Of a stretch of DNA of 64,000 nucleotides, positions 44,101-52,789 are shown piece by piece. The DNA is from Prorocentrum cordatum (taxonomy: Eukaryota; Sar; Dinophyceae; Prorocentrales; Prorocentraceae), in assembly GCA_963575745.1 (NCBI GenBank), contig CAUYUJ010019281.1, forward strand, positions 313,774 through 377,773, given 5' to 3'. Both the position numbers and the translations under genes were made by a program. Numbering within the stretch: position 1 is the stretch's first letter; the number at the start of each line of letters is the position of its first letter. The notes below the pieces were generated by a model that made no database searches, was not told the origin of the DNA, and worked only from the letters and a program-made list of their open reading frames with translations.

Positions 44101-45262
44101 TGCGGCCGGTCTCGCGGATCGAGGGGCCGTGTTCATGTACATAGCTGGGCGCGTACGTCTTTTGCGGGCTCCCTACAGGCTGCCGCTGGAGGGCTGGCTC
44201 GCGCTGCTGGACGCGGTGGGCGTGCTGCCGTACCGCGACGGGGGCCAGGAGACTCGGGCATGGTCGCAAACAGCTGAATCCGGGCGGGAGGTTTTGGGCG
44301 ATGTTCGGCCCCAAGGGGCCCTCGCCGGGCCTCGGGACCGTCAAGAAACGACTCGGGATGAGAAATCGGTCCCGGGGAAAGGGTCGGGACTTCCAGGGAC
44401 GCCGTCCTGCAACAAATCAGGACGTCGCATGTCGGGAATATTCCTGTAGGCGATCGAAATGTTAGCCATGCCCCTGCTTGCGCCCCGAGAGCCTCCGAGG
44501 GGCCCGAGCGGGGATGTGGGCCAATTCCTTGCCTCCGAGGCCACGTTTCCTATATCCATCTCCTGCTGCGCCTGGCGCCCCGAGTGGGGGGACATGGATC
44601 AATGGTCGGTCGCCGATCCGATACCACCACCCTTTCCTCGTCACCACGGCTGGGTTCGCCAAGGAATCCCTGGTCGAATTTGTACGTCTTATCCTCTGAC
44701 GCGTATCGCTCGTTACCCGCCCCGAGTAACAGCAAAGATCGTACGTCTGTTTGTGGGTGGTTGTATCCCCCCACATGTTGATGCTCGCGCCCGTAATCTG
44801 GAGATCGCAGCGCACTCTCGCCCAGACGTGCCCCATCCCGTCTAAGCGTTGTCGTTAGCCAGGGGCACCCCTCCCCTGATTAACAACCGTTATTGGAAAT
44901 AGGAGCTCAAAACAAATACCAACGCAGCAATAACAAACACAATGTCAATGTCAACGCACCCCAGCAGAGGTGCGTGGGAGTAGCACGGTGTGGGTGCGTA
45001 CCTTGGTTCCCCCGAGGATGCCCAGACCAACCTGTGGGACCGCACGTGGCTCTGGAGGGCATCCGCGATGGAGCGCTTCGACGAGACCAGGAGCACAGAC
45101 CACCTCGAGTTGTGGTTCGTCGAGTTCCTGGAGGCCATGGCCCGGCTCGCGGCGCTGCTGCGCTCGCGCGCGCTCGCCGGCGGCCCCGACGACGCGCCGG
45201 AGGCCGGCCGCGCGGAGGACGGGCTTGGCCCAGTGCCCCCCGCCTTCGCGTTCGGACTGGAC
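37991..45262 (+). CDS. Multi-exon leucine-rich-repeat (NLRC3-like) protein gene
   Basis: Nine exons join in frame: 37991-38179, 38876-38977, 39525-39722, 40142-40309, 40483-42588, 42772-42971, 43897-44040, 44179-44248 and 45017 to about 45262. A possible last exon is 49305-49436. Donors are mostly GC or GA (AG|GA, TGC|GC) and acceptors mostly AG|G, as known for dinoflagellates. The product has a Gly/Pro/Ala-rich N-terminus, about six ribonuclease-inhibitor-type LRRs, a beta-rich middle domain (CWVCDGWREVRLSY) and a helical C-terminal module (GFLDLLVRLA, LELWFVEFLEAMARLA). From memory, that combination occurs in ciliate and dinoflagellate LRR proteins of unknown function. LRRs bind proteins; no enzyme motif is seen. 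All introns contain short repeat elements. Exact junctions carry a few bases of ambiguity. Confidence 0.75.
38180..38875 (+). mobile_element. Intron 1 with family E and G elements
   Basis: Ends are inverted-repeat-like (GCGTGAGATGTGGCC and GGCCACTGCCGCGCGCAG), as in intron 5. Inside, 38211-38410 is family E (CCCAGACCCCCTCG, GGGCCTCGGGACCGTC, then the inverse GGGGGTCTGGG) and 38444-38625 is family G (GATGGGGTCGGAG, CGCCGCATCGCCGATGCATC). No coding potential. Confidence 0.65.
38876..38977 (+). CDS. LRR gene exon 2
   Basis: Follows CGCGCAG. Codes for a charged helix, RAERAERQRRAAEGQFNQCW then RLDDVQE, and ends GAG|GACCAGA (GA donor). GAGGA is repeated at the next acceptor. Confidence 0.55.
38978..39524 (+). 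mobile_element. Intron 2 with family E and D elements
   Basis: 38981-39173 is family E, with AGACCCAGACCCCCTCG left and GGAGGTCTGTGG right as inverted ends and the shared GGGCCTCGGGACCGTC core. 39246-39427 is an uninterrupted family D copy that holds the empty target (CACCCCGCCCTCTTGG) of the nested insertion seen at 10.8 kb. Confidence 0.7.
39525..39722 (+). CDS. LRR gene exon 3
   Basis: Follows AGAG|GAG. 66 codons with LPPPQLFDEAEHRFGMLEEP and GLPLARLWAAGGLPLDEMQ. Ends ATGCAG|GCGTGCGCC (GC donor). GC-rich third positions mark it as coding compared with the flanks. Confidence 0.6.
39723..40141 (+). mobile_element. Intron 3 with MITE family A
   Basis: 39921-40102 is the third family A copy (182 bp; left end GTACAGTCGGG, right end CCCGACTGTAG). 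Another inverted pair, CGCGAGCCCGTGGAT, lies upstream of it in the intron (about 39800 and 39880). Confidence 0.75.
40142..40309 (+). CDS. LRR gene exon 4
   Basis: 56 codons starting after GTCCAG: DYGLRKARFFDRCLRAGRDL then a Pro/Gln-rich tail, ending TGCGAG|GATCACC (GA donor). The acceptor could be six bases earlier (40136). A TAA at 40106 shows that the exon cannot begin right after the MITE. Confidence 0.65.
40310..40482 (+). mobile_element. Intron 4: introner-like element with 27-bp TIRs
   Basis: The intron is essentially one element. 40321-40347 (ACCAAACCACCCCAACCC...) and 40444-40470 are inverted copies matching at 25 of 27 positions. GAGGA flanks the intron on both sides and contains the splice points GAG|GA and GAG|GAC. 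173 bp; removing it restores the frame exactly. Confidence 0.8.
40483..42588 (+). CDS. LRR gene exon 5: LRRs and conserved middle domain
   Basis: 702 codons without a stop. Residues about 99-308 contain LRRs: LRSLSMSDSQIHDSGCKAL, LVSLDLSGNSIYHGGAQI, LESLDVHWNHISGDSGRDL, LRNVNLSWNPLGKAGGEDT and LEHVDLKNCDLSAALCRIL, spaced about 28 residues as in the ribonuclease-inhibitor class. An Ala/Pro/Gly linker follows. Residues about 407-490 form a beta-rich domain (CWVCDGWREVRLSYVPGIS, VAYLMAPRGQLLYCFQVGG). About 560-700 contain EWHVERSLFAHHEDP, FEVDWGL and LHEYAHLLVQGAL. It ends TGC|GCGTAAGAG, a GC donor; reading through would stop at TAA at 42592. Confidence 0.85.
42589..42771 (+). mobile_element. 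Intron 5: introner-like element (183 bp)
   Basis: Outer arms GCGTAAGAGTGACC (42589) and GGCCACTCTTGCGTG (42749) are inverted. Inner arms AGTGACCTTTGGTGCG (42612-42627) and CGCACCAAAGGTCGCT (42724-42739) are too. The left arm supplies the donor region and the right end the acceptor region. Similar arms occur near 10460-10515. Confidence 0.75.
42772..42971 (+). CDS. LRR gene exon 6
   Basis: Follows CCGAG|GTG. Reads VTRAGFLDLLVRLALLSAG, RALHNTFGKS and HDVLHSEVVEAVCR, continuing the C-terminal helical module. The donor is AG|GAGACTG (GA, phase 2); a GT donor at 42990 would also keep frame. Confidence 0.7.
42972..43896 (+). mobile_element. Intron 6 with family C and reversed family E
   Basis: 42991-43147 is family C copy 2 (157 bp). 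About 43497-43672 is family E in reverse (CCGGAAGTCCCGACCCTGTC, CCCGGGACCGG, CACCTCCCGCCCCGATTTC). The remainder is unassigned, including CGCTCCAGAGCGTTCCGGAG near 43725-43775, which forms local hairpins. Confidence 0.7.
43897..44040 (+). CDS. LRR gene exon 7
   Basis: Follows CCCCAG. Reads HLSSVLRPLFLAFARAGAG then an Ala/Pro/Gly stretch, ending GGAC|GTACACG, the only clear GT donor of the gene. Confidence 0.65.
44041..44178 (+). other. Intron 7 (138 bp, GT-AG)
   Basis: GTACACGTACATGAA at the start and TTCATGTAC...GCGTACGTC towards the end are inverted relatives, so this short intron may also be an element. Its removal keeps frame (2+1). Confidence 0.55.
44179..44248 (+). CDS. LRR gene exon 8
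   Basis: Small exon after CCCTACAG: LPLEGWLALLDAVGVLPYRD. Ends GGCCAG|GAGACTC (GA donor, phase 0). AGGA is repeated at the next acceptor. Confidence 0.65.
44249..45016 (+). mobile_element. Intron 8 with family E element
   Basis: About 44281-44432 is family E in forward orientation (CGGGCGGGAGG, GGGCCTCGGGACCGTC, GGTCGGGACTTCCAGGGAC, AATCAGGACGTCGCATG). The remainder, about 44440-45016, contains no further recognised family. Confidence 0.65.
45017..45262 (+). CDS. LRR gene exon 9
   Basis: Follows CCCGAG|GAT. Reads NLWDRTWLWRASAMERFDET, HLELWFVEFLEAMARLAALL and an Ala-rich tail. The 3' border is not resolved; the frame stays open to 45517, but a family F element begins near 45323. Confidence 0.7.
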
Positions 45263-45322
45263 ATCAGAGGAGGACAACTTCCCGACACCGCTGCCCTTCT
45301 ATCGGTTTTGCCTCGTCGGGCC

Positions 45323-45425
45323 TCCGGGGAGGTCCTCGTCGTCACCGCTGGACTCGCCTTGGGGTTCTGGTCGGAGCGCACCCCGAGAGAGGTCCGGGGA
45401 GTAGCGGTATTACCTTGTGGTTTCC
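45323..45425 (+). mobile_element. Family F element
   Basis: GTCCTCGTCGTCACCGCTGG, CCTTGGGGTTCTGGTCGGAG and GAGGTCCGGGGAGTAGCGG match 59153-59230 plus 59505-59545 in petC intron 2, where the two halves are separated by about 270 bp. It marks non-coding sequence after LRR exon 9. Confidence 0.55.
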
Positions 45426-46127
45426 CCAGGACAAGGACGGGGTCATGGACAAGGACTCGGGCCGGACACTGCTTTTGGGTCGCTGCTTCGGTCTGGGCGG
45501 TACAGTGCTGCATATAGTGCAGCAGCGGCAGCCACCCCTTTCGACTGGGGTTGCGGATCTGCTTCGCGTTCCTTTTCCGTTTTGGCTCGTGATGCGAACG
45601 GCACGCCCGCAAGCTCCAGGCTGCAGGCCAGCACCGAAACATGTAGACGTTTGCGGTGCAAAAAGAAACAAGGACTCGGGCCAGACGAACCCAGACCCCC
45701 TCTGCGGGGGAGGCGTATATCCATGTCCACTGCATCTTGGAGTGCCGGGGTCCCTTCCCCAGACGCCTCCTCAGGCACATTGTATATGGATAAACATCTG
45801 GCCCCTAGAGGGAGTGCTCTGGAGGCCCCCAATAGGGAGGGGCGGCCAGCATGCGGTGGTAATCCAAACCGACTGGGCGTAATCCCAACCAACTGAGGGC
45901 AACTCCACCAGCGAGAACGACAAACCGGAAATAATTCCAACCGTTTCTTTTAATTGCACGAATAACCTCACAATAGGATTTGACTTGTGAAGCCGTGATC
46001 ATATATTCCCAAAAACCAAGTGGTCGGCAACCTGGCTGCCCCAGGTGGGATTACACCCAAAACGCCTTGCGGTGATGTGGACCTCACGATGTGGATATGG
46101 ATGGTTGTGTGTGCAGCCTGAGTGGTA
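45426..46127. other. No gene recognised
   Basis: No exon-like segment or repeat was found. If the LRR gene ends at 49436, this is intron. Confidence 0.5.
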
Positions 46128-46145
46128 TGTGCGGTGTGTGTGTGC

Positions 46146-46203
<58 letters not shown>

Positions 46204-46315
46204 GTGTGTGCAGTGTGTGTGTGTGTGTGTGCTGCGTGTGCTGCGTGTGCGGTACGTGGGGAGTGTGCGGTGTTTGGTGTGTGTTGCGTGTGCGGTGTGT
46301 GCGATCTGTGCGGTG
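46128..46315. repeat. (TG)n microsatellite
   Basis: TG dinucleotides, pure at about 46152-46202, then imperfect with GTGCGGTG and GTGCTGCG words. Cys/Val-rich frames over it are spurious. Confidence 0.95.
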
Positions 46316-46319
46316 GTGC

Positions 46320-46870
46320 CGTGTTGTATGGTGCACCCTATGACCTATCAGATGGCATTGTTTTGGGCGTGCCAGATGCTACGACTTGTTTCTTGTCAGA
46401 AAATGCCACGTATGACGCAGCACAAGGGCACGCGTATGTTGAGTCAGATGTTGCGATTCATAATGTGCCATGTGATACTACCTATGGCGTGTCACATGCT
46501 ACTGAATATAATGGCTCGTACGACGATACTGCCCATCACGTATCACATGGTATCATCTGGCGTACCATATGGTATTGTCGATGCAGCGTGATGGGAGATT
46601 ACCTACACTGTGTCATAGTGCATTACTTATGATGTAACAACTGTTACGGCATACGGGCAATCATATGAGATTTCCCATGGTGCATCACAGGTCACACCAT
46701 ATGACGTGTCATGTGATACCATGTGTGAGATGTCATTATATGAAACTTGTGTTGCCTCAGCTGATAGCACCTACGATGTGCACCGTGTTACATCATGTGA
46801 TGTATCACAGGGTACCACCTGCATTGTGACATACGCATTACCTGTACGGTAGCATCTGATATGTCGCGAG
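46320..46870. repeat. Degenerate ATGTGATACC/GGTATCACAT repeat
   Basis: Both GTGATACCATGTG-like words and their complements (ACATGGTATCA) recur irregularly, giving many small dyads. No gene. Confidence 0.5.
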
Positions 46871-47099
46871 GCATGGTGCCAACTAGCATGCAACGCGAGA
46901 TACGACCAATGACACATAGTTTGAAGCCACCTCTGACGTATCATGTGTGGGCCAGGGGGGATAAGAGTGATAAGAGTGATGGGAGGCTGCAGACCGATAA
47001 TAGGGAGGGAGGGAGAAGAGGGATAGGAGGACTAAGGGACACACTAAAAGGTCGGAAGGATCAGCGGGGTAGGAGGGATAAGGGGGACTCATCAGTTTT

Positions 47100-47520
47100 T
47101 GTTGAAGGATTTGGGCGTTCTCGCCTTTTCGGCTTCCCGACCCTCCAAGACGACTCAAGAAGCCCCCAATACCGCCCCAAGACTGCCCCCAAGAGGCCTC
47201 CAAGAGGTCCCCCAAACGGCCCAAGAGGGCCCCCAAGCGGTCCAAGAGGTCTCCAAGACGGCCAAATGGCCCCCAAGACGTCTCCAGGAGGGGGCCCAAA
47301 CGGGGGGCCCGAAGGGACATTTCAAGCCCTCGGCCCCGAGAGGCCCCCAGGAAGCCCAGAGGGGCGCCCAAGAAGCCCCCAGAAAGTTTCCAGAAGGCCC
47401 CAGGAGGCCCCAGGAACCCCCCAAAAGGCTTCCAAGGGGCCCCCTAACTGCCCTTCAGAGACCCCCGAGAGCGCTCCGAAGAGACCTCAAGGAGCATCCC
47501 TGAAGACTCTAACCCGCAAC
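47100..47520. repeat. AAGAGGCCC-type array with core
   Basis: CCCAAGAGGCCCCC words in the same orientation as the 1.5-kb satellite, preceded by the core TTCTCGCCTTTTCGGCTTCC at about 47115. The 233-codon frame across it is spurious. Confidence 0.8.
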
Positions 47521-47584
47521 CCAGGCACGGTGGCGGGACTTGCCGCAGGCAGCTGGATATGATTTTTCCCCGACCCCCCTAGTA

Positions 47585-47875
47585 AATCGCAAAATCAACA
47601 AGAGCTTCCGAGAAGCTTCTCAGACGCTCCTCCGAAGCTTCTCAGAAGCCTCTCAACAGCCTCCCGGAAGCCTCTCAGAATATTCTCATAAACTTATCCA
47701 GATCCGTTAAGAAGCCTCCCAGAAGCGTCACAGAAGCTTCCGAGAAGCACTTTCGAAGTTTCCGCGAAGATTCTCAGACGTTTCCCAGACGCCTCTCATC
47801 AGCTTCCCAGAGGCTTCTCATAAGCTTGTCGTTCGCTTCCCATAAGCTTCCCATAAGCTTCTCAAGACGAGAAGC
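47585..47875. repeat. Degenerate AGAAGCYTCTC minisatellite
   Basis: GAAGCTTCTCAGA and GAAGCCTCCCAGA words recur about every 13-16 bp, many of them small palindromes centred on AAGCTT. Confidence 0.75.
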
Positions 47876-47939
47876 CTCTATCTATCTTCGGTGTCTGGAA
47901 TGTCATAGATACCAAAGTGGTTGGCATTTCGTCTAGTTG

Positions 47940-48190
47940 GTTGTACTTTCTCCCATTTCCGGTTCAGCCCCCTCCCCTCCCCCCCTTTCCCCGGTCCGTC
48001 GTCCGCGGAGACCCCCCCCTCTTCCCGATCCGTCGTCGGCATCCCTCCCCCTTCACAAAAGGGAGGGGGGGTTCGAACCCCTCCCCCTCCCCCCCTTTGA
48101 ATTTGAAATTCGGACCACCACCCCTCCTCCTCTTTCAGGGTGGGGGGGTCAGACCCCCCCCTACTCCGGAACCCTGGTAGCTCTGGACCC
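47940..48190. repeat. C-rich region with GATCCGTCGTC duplication
   Basis: Long C and G runs; GGTCCGTCGTCCGC and GATCCGTCGTCGGC form a pair about 40 bp apart. A short inverted repeat lies at GGGGGGTTCGAACCCCTCC. No tRNA fold fits around it. Confidence 0.6.
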
Positions 48191-48194
48191 TTCC

Positions 48195-48290
48195 CTTCTA
48201 GCCCTAACCCCCTAACCCTAATCTTAATCCCTAACCCCGAACCCTTAACCCTAACTCTCACCCTAACCCTTACCATCACCCTGATAACTA
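48195..48290. repeat. Degenerate telomere-like CCCTAA array
   Basis: About 14 imperfect copies of CCCTAA/ACCCT (CCCTAACCCCCTAACCCTAA, and so on). The heptamer form of dinoflagellate and plant telomeres (CCCTAAA) is not regular here, so this is an internal relic or chance-derived array. Confidence 0.7.
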
Positions 48291-48302
48291 AGAGCCTATA
48301 AT

Positions 48303-48650
48303 TCAGAGTGAGGGGGCCGAATGGTCATTCATTGTCCCTGGGTGTGTGGCTGAAGTGGGAGCCCGTGGTGAGGATTCTGCTTGTTGCGTTGTTCCGTTGT
48401 TGTTGTTCTTGTTGTTGTTGTTTGTTTGTTTGTTTGTTTGTTTGCTTGCTTGTTTGTTTGTTTGTTTGTTTGTTTGTTTGTTTGTTTGTTTGTTGTCGTC
48501 GTCGTCTCACCCGCGACCCTAATCACAGCAACACGAACAACAACACCACCAACAACAATTACAACGCAACAATCAGAATTTTCACCACGAGTTTCCTATT
48601 CAGCCACGCACCCAAGGACAATGAATGACCGTTCGGCCACCTCACTCTGA
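48303..48650. mobile_element. Fold-back element with about 95-bp arms
   Basis: The left arm begins TCAGAGTGAGG and includes GGTCATTCATTGTCC, GGGTGTGTGGCTGAA and GTGGTGAGGATTCTG. The right arm is its complement, ending CCTCACTCTGA. The interior is a (TTTG)n repeat (48418-48495). The same right end occurs at 52540-52618 and 63160-63247. Confidence 0.9.
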
Positions 48651-48654
48651 TTTT

Positions 48655-49030
48655 TCTGATTCCCGCGGGGTGTGATTATTTGACCTTGTCGTTTCTACAA
48701 CGGTAAACTTTTGTTGGGGACCTTTCGCGGCCGTCGACCGGGCGCCTGCGCACTTGGCGGATGCCGCGAATGCCCGGGGCCCAGCTTTTGGGAAGTGGCG
48801 TGCGACTTCGACTCCGCACTCGGCCTTGCAGCACGCTTCCCCGGGCCCTTGCTTCGCCATGGAGCGAGCGGTATTCACATTCCCCTGTGGGGCGACCTCC
48901 ACTGCCATTGGCACTGGAGGGCCCAGAATGGCGGGCACCGCGCAATGCAACACAATGCAAAGTTTGTGCTGTATTGTTTCCTGGGTGTCAATCTCACCAG
49001 TTATCTCCCCCTTTCTACCCCGACATGCAA
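48655..49030. other. No gene recognised
   Basis: Open in several frames but with no known motif. Possibly part of a long LRR-gene intron. Confidence 0.45.
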
Positions 49031-49165
49031 CGTCCTGTCTTTTTCTAATATGGGGTCCCTTGAAGTGCCGACCCGTTCCCTGGGACCAGTTTTTCCTCCC
49101 CTCGTGATTCCTTTTGGCGCGAGCGTGTCTGGGCACCCTGAGATCCGACGGCTCGAGGCACTGAA
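49030..49165 (-). mobile_element. Diverged family E element (reverse)
   Basis: Its minus strand reads GGTCCCAGGGAACGGGTCGG, then CACTTCAAGGGACCCC, aligned with the distal half of family E in introns 6 and 8. Confidence 0.5.
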
Positions 49166-49304
49166 GCATCGTGAGAAGTCACGACCAGATCCCCATTCAG
49201 ACCCCGACTTCCTGCGTCGTTTCTCGAGCCGGGTCGACCCGTGAGGGCCCTGGGGCCCGAGACTGTGCGAGACAGCGCCCGTTGCGAACAAATGGCAACG
49301 CCAG

Positions 49305-49436
49305 GATCTCAGGGTATCCCCCTTGTCCTCCGATTTCGCGAAGGACGCGTTCGCGGGCCACCTCGACGCGTTCCTGGGCTCGGCCGCCGTGCGAGCGGCC
49401 GCTCGACCGCCGAGCGGCGGCGCGGCCCCGGCCTGA
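49305..49436 (+). CDS. Candidate terminal exon of the LRR gene
   Basis: After CCAG|GAT the frame reads SSDFAKDAFAGHLDAFLGSA and a Pro/Gly/Ala tail, stopping at TGA 49434-49436. Composition is like the other exons, and the helix could close the C-terminal module. No junction with exon 9 can be fixed, because the exon 9 end is unresolved and up to 4 kb of intron intervenes. It might belong to another gene. Confidence 0.35.
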   Translation, partial: DLRVSPLSSDFAKDAFAGHLDAFLGSAAVRAAARPPSGGAAPA

Positions 49437-49557
49437 AGCCGGCCGCGCGCGGCGCGAGGGCCTCGCGAGGCCCCGTGCGGGGCAGCCGCCGCCGGCCCGG
49501 CGTGGCAGAAGAGCTGCCTCATGCCGCGAGGCCATCGGCCGCTGGCCTGAGCTTGCC

Positions 49558-49700
49558 GAGTGCGCTCCACGGCTCGCAGAGTGCCTGCTCGCGAACGTCC
49601 GAGCACCACAGGTTCGCCTCGGTGCAACGGAGGGTGATTCCCCCCCTGCGGGTCCATGCCATGTGCCGGCGGTTACTCCTGCGAGTCGTGGAACGCGCTT
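49558..49700. mobile_element. 143-bp inverted-repeat element, family B copy 2
   Basis: Ends GAGTGCGCTCCACGGCTCGC and the complement of AAGCGCGTTCCACGACTCGC. Same length class and core (GAGTGCCTGCTCGCGAACG) as 10222-10363. Confidence 0.75.
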
Positions 49701-50375
49701 GTCTACAAACTCTCTCCCGCTGTCCTCCCTCTTGAGATCTGGGCGTTGCACTTTTGGATCCAGTCCTGATGTTCGCGATGTCTTTTTTATTTGTTCGCGA
49801 CGTCGGATCTCAGGGCTCCTCCTCGTTCGCCTCCTCCGTCCTCCTCGGCAACACCAGTGCTCGTTGCTGTAGGTGCCTGGCTGCTGGTTCTCACGCTCAC
49901 GAGGGCCGGGAAGTTGGGCAAGAAGGACTTCTTGCCTCTGCTGGCCGCGCTTTGTGGGCTCATGCTCCGCTCTGTATCAGAGGGCGGGGCCGCTCGGTGC
50001 GCGCTGCACCGCGATGGCGGCTGATGCCCTTCTTTTCTCTCTTGTGTTTCACCGCCTCCTTTCCGGGACCTGGGTCTTCGGACCCCTGCCAACCCATGCT
50101 CCATGTCCCTCCCTCCTGGTCCTCCCTCCGCCCTCCTCCTCCGCCCTCCTCCTCCCCCCTCCTCCTCCTCGTCCTCCTCCCTCCATGCTCCTCCTGCTCC
50201 ATGCTGATCTCCTCCGTCCTCCGTCCTCTCTGACCCTGGGTGCTCGCACGCCCGGCAGGGCCCGAGCCTCCCGCGGGCGAAGGGCCTTGCGCGAGGCTCG
50301 CGAGCGCGCGGCGTGGGCGCAAAATCACACGCGTCCAGTGCTTGAGCACCCGTTGGCGGTCGAGAGTGGCAAAAC
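49701..50375. other. Unassigned; short hydrophobic frame and CT repeat
   Basis: At about 49880-50020 a short frame contains AWLLVLTLTRAGKLGKKDFL, hydrophobic and exon-like, following a TGTAG acceptor-like site. No partner exon or homolog is recognised, so it is left uncalled. A CTC-rich patch lies at 50125-50200. Confidence 0.3.
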
Positions 50376-51120
50376 TAGCACACAGATATACATACATTCA
50401 CGCATACATACATGCATGCATACAGACATACATACATGCATACATAACTGCATGCATACGCACGTTCGTAAGTACACACGCACGTACGTACATGTATGCA
50501 TGTACACATACTTACATACATGCATACATACTGCATGCGTACACACGCACGTACGTACACACATGCCCAAACTCCTGCATACATGCATCTGTACATAAAA
50601 GCATGCATGCGCACATGCATACATGGGTACACACATACATACTATATGCGTACATGCTTACCTGTATACCTACATACCTACACATTCGCATGCCTACCTG
50701 TCTATCGATCTACCGACCTACGACATACATGCATGCATACGTACGTACAGTCATGCATGCAATGATGCACACATATATGCATACGTACACACATATTCCC
50801 AGACATACATGCAAACACCCATACATACATATACACACATACATGCATATGTCCCTACACATGTACACATAAACCTATATCTATACATGCGCATGCACAA
50901 ACACTTTTACACACAAACGTACATACACTTATGAATGCACACATTATGCACAATTGCTCGCATACTTGTACATCTTCATGAACATGCAAATATACGATGA
51001 ACATACATATACCCATAGGTCTACGTGTACATCTACCTACCCGCATACACATATACACATGCATGTACATACGCCTACACATACATGCATACGCATACAT
51101 ATACCGAAACATACGCATGA
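50376..51120. repeat. Degenerate ACAT/ATGC tetranucleotide array
   Basis: About 750 bp of ACATACATGCATGCATAC-type sequence with CACGTACGTA variants; full of small palindromes. His/Tyr/Thr-rich frames on + and Cys/Met/Val-rich frames on - are spurious. Confidence 0.9.
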
Positions 51121-51419
51121 GTCGCCGTGCCGTTTGTCCCGACGCGCGGCCTCACGTCTCGGGCAGAGTTTGCCGTGGGTTTGCCGTGGTGCCGGTTTTT
51201 GTTTGCTTGGACGCGTTTAGAACAAGCGGCGCGGTGACATTTGTGTATCCGCCATCGTGCCTCTAGGCACGGAGTGGGCGTGTCCTCAGGTCCTTTGCCC
51301 AATCTTTGGGGTCTCAGTCCTTATTCCTGGAATGTCTCGTAGGGGCCTGGAGCCCAAATTCTCAACTCTCTCGGGGGGGTCCGCGGCTCCCCCGGGCTCC
51401 CCCGCATTTTCTCGCGTGA

Positions 51420-52090
51420 CTTGTTGGGAACCAAGAGGGCCCCAAGACGGGCCAAGAGAGCTCCAACAGGCCGCCAAGACGATCCAAGAGGGCCCCGAGT
51501 CGCTGAAAGATCGTTCCAACACGCCCAAGGTGGCCTCAAGATGGCCCAGGAGATTTCAATGCGCCCCAAGAGGCTTCCAAGGGGCCTTCCAGAGTGCCCC
51601 AAGAGGCCTCCCAAGCAGAAATCACTGATTTCCTTCATGTTTTGAAGGCGCAAGATGGGCCCAAGAGGGCACAAAACATTGCCTTTCCGGCTTCCCGACG
51701 CTCCAACACACGACCCAAGAGGCCCACAAGACCACCCCAAAACAGCCAAAGAGGCCTCCAAGAGGGCCCCAAGACGGCCCAGGAGCGCCTCAAGACGGCC
51801 CAGGACGCGTCCAAGACGGTCCAAGCTGGCCCCAAGACGGCCCCACAGGGGGCCCAAGAGAGGGAACACGAGCAGAACAGTTGACCTTCCGGCGCAAGGC
51901 GCCCCCAGGAGGCCCCAAGAGGCGCCCAGGAGTCCCCAAGAGGTCTCCCAGAGGTCCCCAAGAAGCCCCAACAGGCCCCCTAAGATGATGCCCCGAGAGG
52001 CCCCAGAACGGCCGCCAAGAGGCCTCCAAATTGCCTTGAAGAGGCCCCCGAGAGGCCTCCCGCGAGATCCCAACGAACATCCAATACGCT
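51420..52090. repeat. AAGAGGCCC-type array with core
   Basis: CCCAAGACGGCC and CCAAGAGGCCC words. A core near 51640-51720 contains TTGCCTTTCCGGCTTCCCGA. Orientation as at 1.5 kb and 47.1 kb. Confidence 0.8.
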
Positions 52091-52125
52091 TCATTCGACC
52101 CAGGATCGGTGACGTGATGGCCCGA

Positions 52126-52618
52126 AGGCCATTGTACGTAGCACCCCACAGTTGCGGATAAGAGTGAGTGGGCGGCGGGGACGTCTGCAGTCTACGAGGC
52201 TCTGAAGAAGCCTGCCGCAGGCGCAAACTTTTTCAAGCTATACAACGAGCCCGCCGCAGGCGCCGATTTTTTGTTAAAACAATGTAGGTGGGTCGCGGGT
52301 TGGGTCGCAGGTGGGTCGCGGGTGGGTCGACGGTGGGTCGCGGGTGGGTCGCGGGCCAGGTCGCGGGTGGGTCGCGGGTGGGTCCCGGGTGGGTCGCGGG
52401 TGGGTCGCGTGCGGGTCGTTGGGTGGGTCGCGGGTGGGTCGCGGGGTGAGTCGCGGGTGGCACGCGGGCAGGGTCGCGGGGGGGACCACGACAACAAACA
52501 GCAACAACAACAACAGCAACAACAACAACGCAACAAGCAGAATCCTCACCACGGATCCGCACTTAAGCCACGCACCCAGGGAAATTGAAAGACCGTTCGG
52601 CCCCCTCACTCTGATATA
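52126..52618 (+). mobile_element. Composite element, family K copy 1
   Basis: Order of parts: GTAGCACCCCACAGTTGCGG, two GCCGCAGGCGC boxes, a (TCGCGGGTGGG)n G-rich array (about 52285-52480), (CAA)n (52485-52535), and an end with CACGCACCCAGGGA...CCCCTCACTCTGATAT. The first parts recur in the same order at 61966-62290 and the end matches the fold-back element at 48.3 kb. Confidence 0.75.
52285..52480 (+). repeat. TCGCGGGTGGG tandem array
   Basis: About 17 units of 11 bp, each with two G triplets on the + strand, so G-quadruplex formation is possible. Forms part of the family K element. Confidence 0.9.
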
Positions 52619-52619
52619 C

Positions 52620-52712
52620 GCATGTGTATGTCTATAATGTATGTACACACATATCTGTATGTGTTTATATATTATAAATACATATATACATATATATATA
52701 TATATAGTTGTA
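52620..52712. repeat. TA/CATA-rich microsatellite
   Basis: TATGTATG and then (TA)n directly after the family K end. Confidence 0.85.
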
Positions 52713-52789
52713 CCAATACAATGAGTACCTATAGACATAGAAGACTGATCCGGCTAGACATGCGTCCCGCTGGGGGCCGCTGGGTCCCG

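Noticed and set aside
48060-48100. GGTTCGAACCCC-like sequence as a tRNA T-loop
   Set aside because: No anticodon, D-arm or acceptor stem can be folded around it; it lies in a C/G-run region.
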